The notes under the pieces are model-generated. The model searched no databases. It was not told where the DNA came from and saw nothing but the letters and a program-made list of their open reading frames with translations. A stretch of DNA of 64,000 bases from CALLMM01 sp964429855 (lineage in GTDB: Bacteria; Armatimonadota; Chthonomonadetes; Chthonomonadales; CAJBBX01): NCBI GenBank assembly GCA_964429855.1, contig CAYSDM010000009.1, forward strand, positions 35,808 to 99,807, written 5' to 3'. Positions 8,345 to 15,767 of the stretch are shown here, piece by piece. Positions within the stretch are counted from its first letter, which is position 1. The number at the start of each line of letters is the position of its first letter. The translations under genes were made by a program, and so were the position numbers.

Positions 8345-9456
8345 CGGTCCACCTCTCCCAGAACCGTATCCAGGCTGCCGAGGATGGCGATCACGTCCGC
8401 GACCTTCACGCCCGGAAGCATCGCCGGAAGAAGACCGAGATGGAAGAAGGAGGGGGCGCGAAAGTGTACTCGTGTCGGATTCATGGAGCCGTCGCTTGCC
8501 ATATAGCAGGAGAGTTCGCCGCGCGGCGATTCGGTGCGCGAGTAGGCTTCGCCAACCGGCGGCTTGAAGATTTTCGGAAGTTTTGCCATCGTCTCGCCCT
8601 CCGGCATCTCTCGAAGGCACTGCCGGATGATTCGCGCGCTCTGGCGCATCTCCTCCACGCGCACCCGATAGCGCGCCATGCAGTCGCCTTCCGTTAAGAC
8701 CGGAACATCAAACTCCATGCGGTCATAGACATCGTAGGGGGCGACTTTGCGAATGTCATAGGCGATCCCGGAACCGCGCGCAACCGGACCGGAGGCGCCG
8801 TAGGAAATCGCCATTTCGCGGGTAATCACCCCGATTCCCTCGCAGCGCGCGCGAAAGATACGGTTGCCGGTCAGCAGGCGGTCGTATTCATCCAGCGCAG
8901 ACTGAAACTCATCCAGAAAGGCGATGAGGCGTTCCCCGAAGCCGTCCGGCAGGTCTGTGGGGACGCCGCCTGCCCGAATCCAGTTGTAGGTCAGCCGCGC
9001 CCCGGTCATCGCCTCCAGCAGATCGAGAAGACGCTCCCGTTCGCGGAAACAGTAGAGGAAGACGGTGGTCGCGCCGAGATCGGTAGCGAACGTTCCGAGA
9101 AAGACGAGGTGACTGGCGAGGCGATTGATCTCGCACAACAGGACGCGAAGATACTGTCCCCGCTCTGGAACGGTTACATTGCCGATCCGCTCAATCGCCT
9201 GCGAGATCGCCAGATTGCAGTTGAGGGAGGCGAGATAGTCCAGGCGATCCGTGAAGGGAACGTTGTGCCGGTAGGGACGCGCCTCCATCATCTTCTCCAG
9301 CCCGCGGTGCAGGTAGCCGATCACGGGACGGCAGGTCTGGATGATCTCGCCGTCCAGTTCGACGACCAGTCGCAGAACGCCATGCGTGGAGGGATGCTGC
9401 GGACCCATGTTCAGGGTCATGCCGGGGCTGGTTATTTCTGTCGTGGTGAGAGTCAT
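8341..9456 (-). CDS. nuoD: NADH-quinone oxidoreductase subunit D
   Basis: This 371-residue, 49-kDa-type peripheral subunit is related to hydrogenase large subunits and lines the quinone cavity with NuoB. GPQHPSTHGVLRL near the N-terminus is the diagnostic motif, followed by IGYLHRGLEKMMEARPYRHN and a C-terminal DVIAILGSLDTVLGEVDR. A second ATG directly before LNMGPQHP would also give a normal N-terminus. Unlike the other junctions in this operon, nuoC-nuoD are separated by about 276 bases that contain a dispersed repeat. It is a separate gene, not a NuoCD fusion. Confidence 0.97.
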   Translation of the reverse strand: MTLTTTEITSPGMTLNMGPQHPSTHGVLRLVVELDGEIIQTCRPVIGYLHRGLEKMMEARPYRHNVPFTDRLDYLASLNCNLAISQAIERIGNVTVPERGQYLRVLLCEINRLASHLVFLGTFATDLGATTVFLYCFRERERLLDLLEAMTGARLTYNWIRAGGVPTDLPDGFGERLIAFLDEFQSALDEYDRLLTGNRIFRARCEGIGVITREMAISYGASGPVARGSGIAYDIRKVAPYDVYDRMEFDVPVLTEGDCMARYRVRVEEMRQSARIIRQCLREMPEGETMAKLPKIFKPPVGEAYSRTESPRGELSCYMASDGSMNPTRVHFRAPSFFHLGLLPAMLPGVKVADVIAILGSLDTVLGEVDR

Positions 9457-9552
9457 CGTCGCTTTCCGTAGGGCATTATTCTGAAGCGGGCGCCCGGGTT
9501 ACGGGCAGCGCGCCCTGCCGGCTCTGGTGACCATAACGAGCACAGCCGCCGG

Positions 9553-9719
9553 CCAGTACGTCGTCAGGGTAGTCCGGATAGATTTTATTCTGAGCGCAGT
9601 ATGGCATTCATTCCGCGCAGCATGAATGCCACTCCGAGCGCAGCACAATACTGTCATGTCTCGCTGCGCCTAACACGACAGCCCGGCGACGCCACCCTGC
9701 TGCCTTGAAGGAGAACTAG
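9553..9719 (+). repeat. Dispersed intergenic repeat, copy A (inside nuo operon)
   Basis: This is a degenerate copy of the element also found at 47365-47545 and 60493-60678. Shared parts are the left edge ccagtacgtcgtca, the tctcgctgcgc...acgacag block and the right edge ccttgaaggagaactag. It fills most of the nuoC-nuoD gap. All three copies have the same orientation in this window. Confidence 0.8.
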
Positions 9720-9732
9720 CCGCCGCTTCGGC

Positions 9733-10251
9733 CTAATTCGTCTCTTGCGGACCGTGCAGGGGATCGCCGCTGAAGACGGGCGTGTAGTCTTTGCGGAAGG
9801 GAAATCCTTCCCAGTCTTCCGGCAGCAGGATACGCATCCGGGCAGGGTCATCCTGATCGGGATGGCCGGCGAAGCGAATTCCGTAGAGATCGAAACACTC
9901 CCGCTCAAGCCAGTCCAGGCCGGACCAGAGGGCAGTCAGGCTGGAGACTTCGGGATGATCGCGTGGCAGGGCGACGGTCAGAATCAGGGTGCTCTGGCTG
10001 GACATCGAAATCAGGCGATACCAGAGAATAAACTGCTCGCCGGTATCGCGGACGGTGAGATCGGCGGGATAATCGAACGCCAGCGCGGGATCGCTGCGAA
10101 GATACTCGCAGAGCGGTTTCAGATGATCCGGGGAGACGGACAGGCGTATCTCCCCCTGTTGCGCCTCCGCCTGTACGAGCTTCTCGCCGAACCGCTGCTG
10201 AATCCGCGAAAGTACCGCGCTCACTTCGTCCAAGATGATCTCTCCTTGCAT
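9733..10251 (-). CDS. nuoC: NADH-quinone oxidoreductase subunit C
   Basis: This ~172-residue, 30-kDa-type peripheral subunit packs against NuoD. The signature LERECFDLYGIRFAGHPDQDDPARMRILLPEDW-type region is clear (LEREcFDLYGIrFaGHPdl pattern). The ATG at 10251 is preferred, giving MQGEIILDEV; the frame stays open to a TTG at 10281 that would overlap nuoB. An AAGGATAGAGG tract lies upstream of the ATG. The gene ends before the repeat-containing gap that precedes nuoD. Confidence 0.95.
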   Translation of the reverse strand: MQGEIILDEVSAVLSRIQQRFGEKLVQAEAQQGEIRLSVSPDHLKPLCEYLRSDPALAFDYPADLTVRDTGEQFILWYRLISMSSQSTLILTVALPRDHPEVSSLTALWSGLDWLERECFDLYGIRFAGHPDQDDPARMRILLPEDWEGFPFRKDYTPVFSGDPLHGPQETN

Positions 10252-10264
10252 CCCGAAATGGCCT

Positions 10265-10828
10265 CTATCCTTCAATAACAATCGGTTCTCGCGCCGAAAC
10301 CGGCTGCCCGCGCCGTGTCAGAGCGCGCTCCTGTTTGATCTTCTCCTGCAGCTTCAATATGCCGTTGATGAGATTCTCCGGTCGCGGCGGACAGCCATAG
10401 ACATAGACATCCACCGGAATAAAGCGGTCCACGCCCTTGACGATGGTGATGCTGTCCCGGTACGGTCCGCCCGCCGACGCGCAGCCTCCCATCGCGATCA
10501 CGTATTTGGGTTCTGGCATCTGATCGTAAAGCTGCTTGATGAAGGGAGCCATCTTCACGGAGACCCAGCCGGCGACGATCATCACGTCCGCCTGTCGCGG
10601 CGTGGCGCGAAAGAACATCCCGAAGCGATCCAGATCGTAGCGGGGAGCCGCCGTTGCCATCATCTCAATGGCGCAGCAGGAAAGCCCGAAAGTAAGAGAC
10701 CAGAGTGAGTTTTTTCGCGCCCACTGCGCTAGCCGATCCAGCGGGGCGACCAATGCCGCGCCGCCGGGAACGGGAACGCGCCAGGAGTCTACCTCCTGCT
10801 GCGTGAGGGGCTTCTCGACTATTCCCAT
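10265..10828 (-). CDS. nuoB: NADH-quinone oxidoreductase subunit B
   Basis: This ~187-residue subunit carries cluster N2, the last Fe-S centre before quinone. The ligand cysteines are visible in TFGLSCCAIEMM, MGGCASAGGPYRDS and VYGCPPRPENLI. The start MGIVEKPLTQQEVDSW at 10828 overlaps the nuoA stop by 10 bases. The open frame extends upstream to 11047, but that part lies in nuoA and is not family-like. Confidence 0.97.
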   Translation of the reverse strand: MGIVEKPLTQQEVDSWRVPVPGGAALVAPLDRLAQWARKNSLWSLTFGLSCCAIEMMATAAPRYDLDRFGMFFRATPRQADVMIVAGWVSVKMAPFIKQLYDQMPEPKYVIAMGGCASAGGPYRDSITIVKGVDRFIPVDVYVYGCPPRPENLINGILKLQEKIKQERALTRRGQPVSAREPIVIEG

Positions 10829-11193
10829 TGCAGCGCCTCCCGACGCCAGGCGAAGACCAGCCCGGCGATCAACAGCCCCACGAAGATCAGCATCTCGGCG
10901 ACGGCATAGGCGCCTACCTGCCGGAAGGCGACTGCCCAGGGATAGAGAAAGACCGCCTCCACATCGAAGACCACAAACAGCAGCGCGAACAGGTAGTATC
11001 GTGGATTGAACTGCCGCCAGGCGTCTCCGACAGGCTGTACGCCGCACTCATAGGTGGAGAGCTTCTCTGGAGTAGGCGCAGAGGGACTTAACAGGCGCGC
11101 GATGAGCAGATTGAAGGCGATGAAAGCGATCCCGACGAAGGTGAAGACGACCACAGGAAGATAGCTGAAATCCGATGGTTGATCCGCAGGCAT
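10819..11193 (-). CDS. nuoA: NADH-quinone oxidoreductase subunit A
   Basis: This 124-residue, three-helix membrane subunit is the first gene of the operon. YECGVQPVGDAWRQFNPRYYLFALLFVVFDVEAVFLYPWA-type sequence is the NuoA signature (CG..P.g.a...f...ry...l.FvvFDvE..fL.PWa). A TTGACG-18-TATACT promoter is located 78-107 bases upstream. The operon lacks nuoE, nuoF and nuoG, so the NADH-oxidising module is either encoded elsewhere or absent. Confidence 0.97.
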   Translation of the reverse strand: MPADQPSDFSYLPVVVFTFVGIAFIAFNLLIARLLSPSAPTPEKLSTYECGVQPVGDAWRQFNPRYYLFALLFVVFDVEAVFLYPWAVAFRQVGAYAVAEMLIFVGLLIAGLVFAWRREALQWE

Positions 11194-11270
11194 CGGCTGA
11201 AGCTCCTTTGATCCGAATGGAGGCGTGTCCGGCGTGGAACCGCCCGCTCAGGCGTGACGACATCAGGTAG

Positions 11271-11300
11271 AGTATATTTATTTTCAACAAACTCCGTCAA
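11271..11300 (-). promoter_or_regulatory. Sigma-70-like promoter for the nuo operon
   Basis: On the minus strand TTGACG (11295-11300) and TATACT (11271-11276) are separated by 18 bases. It lies about 80-105 bases upstream of the nuoA ATG in an otherwise gene-free region. Confidence 0.7.
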
Positions 11301-11444
11301 TCACCTTCTCAAATTTACAGCAACTCAGCGGTGATTGATAAGGAACTCGCCCGCCTGTTTCAATCCGCGTAACCTGCAGTCTTTATATACAGTCATCGCT
11401 GATGCCTGTGTTCGATCCCCCCGCGGCTGCGTCACCCTCACCCC

Positions 11445-11459
11445 CCCGAAGCCTTCGGG
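11445..11459. repeat. Perfect 7-base inverted repeat
   Basis: CCCGAAG-C-CTTCGGG is a near-zero-loop palindrome between the two divergent promoters. No T-run follows, so it is not an obvious terminator. Confidence 0.4.
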
Positions 11460-11535
11460 AGAGAAGGAGGACGCTGCCGGAGCGGATACAGCGGAGGAGC
11501 GTGCCGGAAGTCTACCCGTCTGTGAACCGGCATAT

Positions 11536-11564
11536 TTGACTGGCAAACAACATTCTGTTATAAT
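11536..11564 (+). promoter_or_regulatory. Sigma-70-like promoter for ftsK
   Basis: TTGACT (11536-11541) and a perfect TATAAT (11559-11564) are separated by 17 bases. They lie about 45 bases upstream of the ftsK ATG, which has an AGGAGGAGG ribosome site. Confidence 0.8.
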
Positions 11565-11608
11565 TTGTTCTGTCTTACTCTGTCTACGGGCATTGCAGGA
11601 GGAGGTAA

Positions 11609-13978
11609 ATGGTCAAAGTCCGCCGTGTCCCGACCGAGGAGAGACGCGCCATTCGCACGCAGGAGCCGCACAGCCGACGCTTTTATGACATGGTCGGTCT
11701 GGGGCTGTTCTTCATCGGGGTCGCGTGTCTGCTCTGGCTGGCGTGGCCGCAGGAGGCGCTGATCCCTCGCGTGGTGCATGATACGCTGCGCCTGCTGGCT
11801 GGCTCCGGCTCCTGGGCGATACCTCTTATTCTACTGTTTATCGGCTCGATGTTCCTCGTCGGCTATGAGCGCATGTCCCTGTCCCACTCCACCTATGGCT
11901 CCCTCCTGCTCTTTCTGACCTTTGTCACCTGGCGGCATCTCACGGTGATCGGCGCGCCGATGCCGATGAGTTCCGATGTCTCTGCGCTGAATCAGGTGAT
12001 GCTGGCAGGGGGCTATGTGGGGGGACTGATGGGCACGCTCTCGCTGCTTCTGCTGGCGAAAATCGGCAGTTACATTCTGCTGGCGTTTATGACCTGCGCG
12101 GCGGTGGTGCTGATTGTGGATCGCCCCTTCATCGAGGTACTGCGTCAGGCGCGCAGACCGGCGATGGCGGGGATGACGGCGGCAAAGCACGGCGCGGCGG
12201 TTGTTCGCGAGCGGCGGGAGATAGCGCGAGAACTGCGCGCCGCGCAGGTGGCGGAAAAGGCGCTGACTTCCGCGACGGAGAATGTGGCGAATCTGCCTGC
12301 GCCCCCGACCAAACGGCGCGGGCTGCTCTCCCTTCGACGCGACACGCCGTCGGAGAGCGAGACTTCGGCAGATTCACCCACAGCAGAGAGGGGCATCCCG
12401 GAGAGCAACGGACAGGAGGCCTCGAAGAGAGAAGCGAATGCGGCTTTCGGAGACCGACGAACCCGGCGAACCGCTTCCGGTGAAACGGAGGATTCCCGTG
12501 TGAAAGATCCTGCCGCGGCTTCCGCCCCGGCAGAGAACGGAGCCTTTCAGCTTCCGCCGCTCTCCATCCTGAAGGAGGCTCCTCCGGCTTCCCCCCGAAA
12601 AGCCCAGCAGGAACTTGCCGAGAAGATCAAGGTGCTGGAGCAGACCCTGGATCAGTTCGGAATCGGCGCGAATGTGGTCGAGATCGCGCATGGTCCGACC
12701 GTCACCCGCTACGAGATTCAGCTTGCGCCCGGGATCAAGGTCAGCAAGATCGTCTCGCTGGCGGATAATCTGGCGATGGCGCTGGCGGCGATTGATGTGC
12801 GCGTCGAAGCTCCCATTCCCGGCAAGTCCGCCATCGGCGTGGAGGTTCCCAATTCACAGGCGTCCACCGTCACCCTGCGCGAATGTATCGAGGTCGCCGA
12901 ATTTCGCGGCGCGCCCAGCAAGCTGACCTTTGCGCTGGGGAAAGATGTGGCGGGAACCACGCGCTACGCCGACCTGACCAGGATGCCGCACCTGCTGATC
13001 GGCGGCTCTACCAACTCCGGCAAATCCGTCTGCCTCAATGTGCTGATCGCCTCCATTGTCTACCGCGCCACCCCCGATGAAGTGAAGTTCATCATGATTG
13101 ATCCCAAGCGCGTGGAGCTTTCGCTGTGGGACGGCATCCCGCACCTGATGCATCCGGTGGTCAAGGATGTGAAGCAGGCTCCCGGCATCTTTCGCGCCGC
13201 GCTCAAGGAGATGGATCGGCGTTATGAACTCTTTTCGCGTATGGGGACGCGCAATATTGATGGCTATAATCAGCGGGTGGGAGAAGGCGAGAAGCTGCCC
13301 TATATCGTGGTGGTCGTGGACGAACTGGCGGACCTGATGATGCAGGCGGCGGCAGAGGTGGAGACCTCCATCTGCCGTCTGGCCCAGCTTGCCCGCGCCA
13401 CCGGAATCCATCTGGTGATTGCCACTCAGCGTCCCTCGGTGGATGTCATTACCGGCACGATCAAAGCGAACATCTCCTCCCGCATCGCCTTCGCCGTCTC
13501 CTCGCAGGTGGACAGCCGCACTATCCTCGATATGAATGGCGCGGAACGGCTGATCGGGCGCGGCGATATGCTCTTTCTGCCGATTGACGCCTCCAAGCCC
13601 ATCCGCATCCAGGGCTGCTACATCACCGAAGCGGAGACGAATTCGCTGGTGGACTATCTCAAACAGCAGGCGAAGCCCAACTATACCATGCATCCGGTAG
13701 AGACCGGCGGCTCCGGTATCGGCGGAGCCGGCTCGGAGGAGAACGACGAGGATGAACTGTACGAGTCGGCGGTGAAGCTGGTGGTCACCAACGGGCACGC
13801 CTCGACCTCCATGCTGCAGCGTCGTTTCAAGATCGGCTACACCCGCGCGGCGCGCCTGCTGGACATGATGGAGGATCGCGGAATCGTCGGACCACTCGAC
13901 GGCGCGAAACCGCGTGAAATTCTGGTCAGCCGGGATGAGATTGACCAGTTGTTCCGGGGAGAGTTCGACAACCTCTGA
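11609..13978 (+). CDS. ftsK: FtsK/SpoIIIE-family DNA translocase
   Basis: This 789-residue membrane-anchored motor pumps chromosomal DNA through the division septum. About four hydrophobic helices occupy residues 27-170, followed by a Lys/Arg/Ala-rich linker to ~310. The RecA-like motor has Walker A GGSTNSGKS near residue 467 and Walker B VVVVDELADLMM near 570. The C-terminal gamma winged helix (YESAVKLVVTNGHASTSMLQ onward, ~710-785) reads polarity sequences in known family members. The Walker A differs slightly from the usual GATGSGKS but keeps the G-x4-GKS pattern. The start is fixed by an AGGAGGAGGT ribosome site and a strong promoter. It stands alone, divergent from nuoA. Confidence 0.95.
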   Translation: MVKVRRVPTEERRAIRTQEPHSRRFYDMVGLGLFFIGVACLLWLAWPQEALIPRVVHDTLRLLAGSGSWAIPLILLFIGSMFLVGYERMSLSHSTYGSLLLFLTFVTWRHLTVIGAPMPMSSDVSALNQVMLAGGYVGGLMGTLSLLLLAKIGSYILLAFMTCAAVVLIVDRPFIEVLRQARRPAMAGMTAAKHGAAVVRERREIARELRAAQVAEKALTSATENVANLPAPPTKRRGLLSLRRDTPSESETSADSPTAERGIPESNGQEASKREANAAFGDRRTRRTASGETEDSRVKDPAAASAPAENGAFQLPPLSILKEAPPASPRKAQQELAEKIKVLEQTLDQFGIGANVVEIAHGPTVTRYEIQLAPGIKVSKIVSLADNLAMALAAIDVRVEAPIPGKSAIGVEVPNSQASTVTLRECIEVAEFRGAPSKLTFALGKDVAGTTRYADLTRMPHLLIGGSTNSGKSVCLNVLIASIVYRATPDEVKFIMIDPKRVELSLWDGIPHLMHPVVKDVKQAPGIFRAALKEMDRRYELFSRMGTRNIDGYNQRVGEGEKLPYIVVVVDELADLMMQAAAEVETSICRLAQLARATGIHLVIATQRPSVDVITGTIKANISSRIAFAVSSQVDSRTILDMNGAERLIGRGDMLFLPIDASKPIRIQGCYITEAETNSLVDYLKQQAKPNYTMHPVETGGSGIGGAGSEENDEDELYESAVKLVVTNGHASTSMLQRRFKIGYTRAARLLDMMEDRGIVGPLDGAKPREILVSRDEIDQLFRGEFDNL

Positions 13979-14053
13979 ATCATAATGATTGACCTGACGC
14001 AGACGGTTCGGATATGCTCTGAGGCTGCCAGTGTACATGCATTCATGAGCAAC

Positions 14054-14077
14054 CGGAAAGGCGCGCCTCCTGCGCTG
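14054..14077. repeat. Short repeat with GGCGCGCC core, copy 3 (intergenic)
   Basis: The word ggaaaggcgcgcctcctgcgctga resembles the elements inside nuoM and nuoL. Here it is in the 194-base gap between ftsK and the next gene, so the unit is not merely a conserved protein motif. Confidence 0.5.
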
Positions 14078-14172
14078 AAAGCCGCTCTGACACCTGCCCC
14101 CGATACCCGGATCCCCTGCGTCATATCCGTTAATGACTACGTCCGGCACAGTCAGATAACAGGATAATAACG

Positions 14173-14568
14173 ATGAACTCTTTCAGCCAGACCTCGCCCG
14201 ACTGCATGATTCGTGTAGATTTTGTGGAGAGCGAACAGAGAGGGATCGAGACCGGAACCGCTTTATGGGTCTATACGCCTTCTGTTATCAACCTTCAAAC
14301 AGGGGAGATACTGGTTGATCTAACCGGGGAGTCGCTCTGGGATGCGACCGCCGCCTTTGAGGGGCATGAGGTTGTGCTGACGCTTCGGAAGTTTCCGGGT
14401 AATAAACCCGCCTGTTCGGTTCGGATTGATCCAATTCGGAAGATATTCGTCTTTGCCGACATACCTGACCGACCGCAGCCGCTGTCGGAATTACAGGAGG
14501 CGCTGGATAGACGACAGCGCGCGAGCGACTACGGTCCGAAGGTGGGATTTCCCCGTCGCCGAAGTTAG
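14173..14568 (+). CDS. Hypothetical protein, 131 residues
   Basis: No family was recognised. The product is soluble and mixed alpha/beta in character, with phrases such as TPSVINLQTGEILVDLTGES and WDATAAFEGHEVVLTLRKFP that look like short beta-strand pairs, and a basic C-terminus (GPKVGFPRRRS). An AGGATAA tract 10 bases before the ATG supports translation. Codon use resembles the neighbours. It stands alone between ftsK and an ankyrin-like relic. A small immunity-type or carbohydrate-associated protein is possible but nothing in the sequence proves either. Confidence 0.6.
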   Translation: MNSFSQTSPDCMIRVDFVESEQRGIETGTALWVYTPSVINLQTGEILVDLTGESLWDATAAFEGHEVVLTLRKFPGNKPACSVRIDPIRKIFVFADIPDRPQPLSELQEALDRRQRASDYGPKVGFPRRRS

Positions 14569-14599
14569 TATTCGCATCTCAGGAGAGCAGCCTCGCCAG

Positions 14600-14730
14600 T
14601 ACCATCTTCCCGCTTCCTGAGCCATCTCCCGGCGTTCTTTCCCTCTCGATCAAGCACACTCACATCTGCCCCAGTCGCCAGCAGCGGTTTTTACAGCGTA
14701 CTCATCGCGTTAACATTGGCAAGAGAGGCG
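14600..14730 (-). pseudogene. Ankyrin-repeat gene relic
   Basis: On the minus strand, LLATGADVSVLDREGK reads as one ankyrin repeat (consensus Ll..GAdvn..d..G.Ta). The repeat then continues in another frame as EMAQEAGRWYW, and an in-frame stop precedes it, so at least one frameshift and one stop interrupt the frame. Only a fragment is left, lying downstream of the CBM9 gene. No intact gene is present here. Confidence 0.55.
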
Positions 14731-14792
14731 ATCCGCATCCGCGCAATCGCCGGTTGACGCATGCGTGCCGCTTGCGCGCCGATACCGGCTAC

Positions 14793-15767
14793 CTACAACC
14801 AGACCCTGGAGTCCTGGCGAATGTGAATGAGGCGGACACTTCCGTCATGATCGTGGAAAGCGGCGGAAACCTGATAGCCCTCAGGAGTCAGCGCGAGGGT
14901 GACCGGAAGATTCTGCTCCAGTTCAGAGAGGGTGACGGCGTAGCGATTTTCGAGCGCATGGAATTCGCGTTGCGCGTAGTAGACCTGATGCAGCAGGTTA
15001 CGGGCTTCGGCGGAAGGATCGGGACGGAAGACGGCGGAACCGGGCGCGGCGGAAGTGAACTGCACATAGCCCCACCTCTCCGGGCGATGCATATCAATGA
15101 CGCCCTGCGGCGACCAGACCCAGTTGTCTTCCGGTCGTCCCTCCACCTTTCGATACCGCCCCTCCTCGATAACGATCTCCCACTCCACACGCGAAAAGTT
15201 GATGCGCCATTGGTCTCCCTCCTTCGGCGGAGCGGGACAGCGCGCATACTCACCCAGCGCCGCCCAGGGACATGCCATCTCAATCGTCCATCCCCGATCC
15301 CGATCCTGCGGATCATTGAGCGTGCCGTGTACTTTCACCGCCGTCTGCAGACCGGGAATATCCCACTCGTTCAGAGCCGGACCGCCGTCGCGATAGGGCT
15401 TCGGCAGGCGCAGGTCCCACACCGTATTCAGCGCGTTGATCTCAATCTCGTAGTAGTCGTGGTTATCGCCGTCCGGGTCTATAAAGACCTCAAAATCGTT
15501 ATCGTAGAAGATCACCGAGTCGCGCTCGGTCAGCGTCCCCCATACGTGCGGCTCCTCCAGTTCAGCCCCGATATAGAGAAAGCGGTCGTCCCAGAGCAGC
15601 CTGGCGCGGGTGCGAAAGCGTGGGGCGGGCATGGATTCGCCTTGAATGTCCACAAAGTCGTCCGTCCAGGCAGCCGCCTGCCAGACCGGTTTTTCCAGAT
15701 CGCCGTCCAAAATGATCGGCTCCGGGGCGCGATAGCAGACATATCCCTTCGGCTGAGGCTGGCTCAT
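14793..15767 (-). CDS. CBM9-like carbohydrate-binding domain protein
   Basis: This 324-residue protein has no signal peptide when started at MSQPQPKGYVCYRAPEPIIL (15767). It resembles the family-9 carbohydrate-binding / sugar-binding module that recurs in glycan-active proteins: ILDGDLEKPVWQAAAWTDDF at the N-terminus, then RTRARLLWDDRFLYIGAELE, DNDFEVFIDPDGDNHDYYEI and MACPWAALGEY. The last ~90 residues (SAEARNLLHQVYYAQREFHA onward) form a separate small domain with a Tyr-rich start. The ATG overlaps the upstream esterase stop (ATGA), so the two proteins are probably made together. A glycan-related role is inferred from this fold only. Confidence 0.8.
   Translation of the reverse strand: MSQPQPKGYVCYRAPEPIILDGDLEKPVWQAAAWTDDFVDIQGESMPAPRFRTRARLLWDDRFLYIGAELEEPHVWGTLTERDSVIFYDNDFEVFIDPDGDNHDYYEIEINALNTVWDLRLPKPYRDGGPALNEWDIPGLQTAVKVHGTLNDPQDRDRGWTIEMACPWAALGEYARCPAPPKEGDQWRINFSRVEWEIVIEEGRYRKVEGRPEDNWVWSPQGVIDMHRPERWGYVQFTSAAPGSAVFRPDPSAEARNLLHQVYYAQREFHALENRYAVTLSELEQNLPVTLALTPEGYQVSAAFHDHDGSVRLIHIRQDSRVWL

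Larger units (their letters stand above)
11194..11608. other. nuoA-ftsK divergent intergenic region
   Basis: No gene was found in these 415 bases. They hold the minus-strand nuoA promoter, the plus-strand ftsK promoter and a perfect palindrome (ccgaag centred at 11452). The mid-part is rich in C runs. Confidence 0.7.

Noticed and set aside
11405..11425. A tRNA-like T-loop word gttcgatcc
   Set aside because: The flanking bases do not form a T-stem or acceptor stem, and no cloverleaf can be drawn.
12854..14149. A 431-codon minus-strand open frame opposite ftsK
   Set aside because: It is a shadow of the conserved FtsK motor domain and has no recognisable motif.
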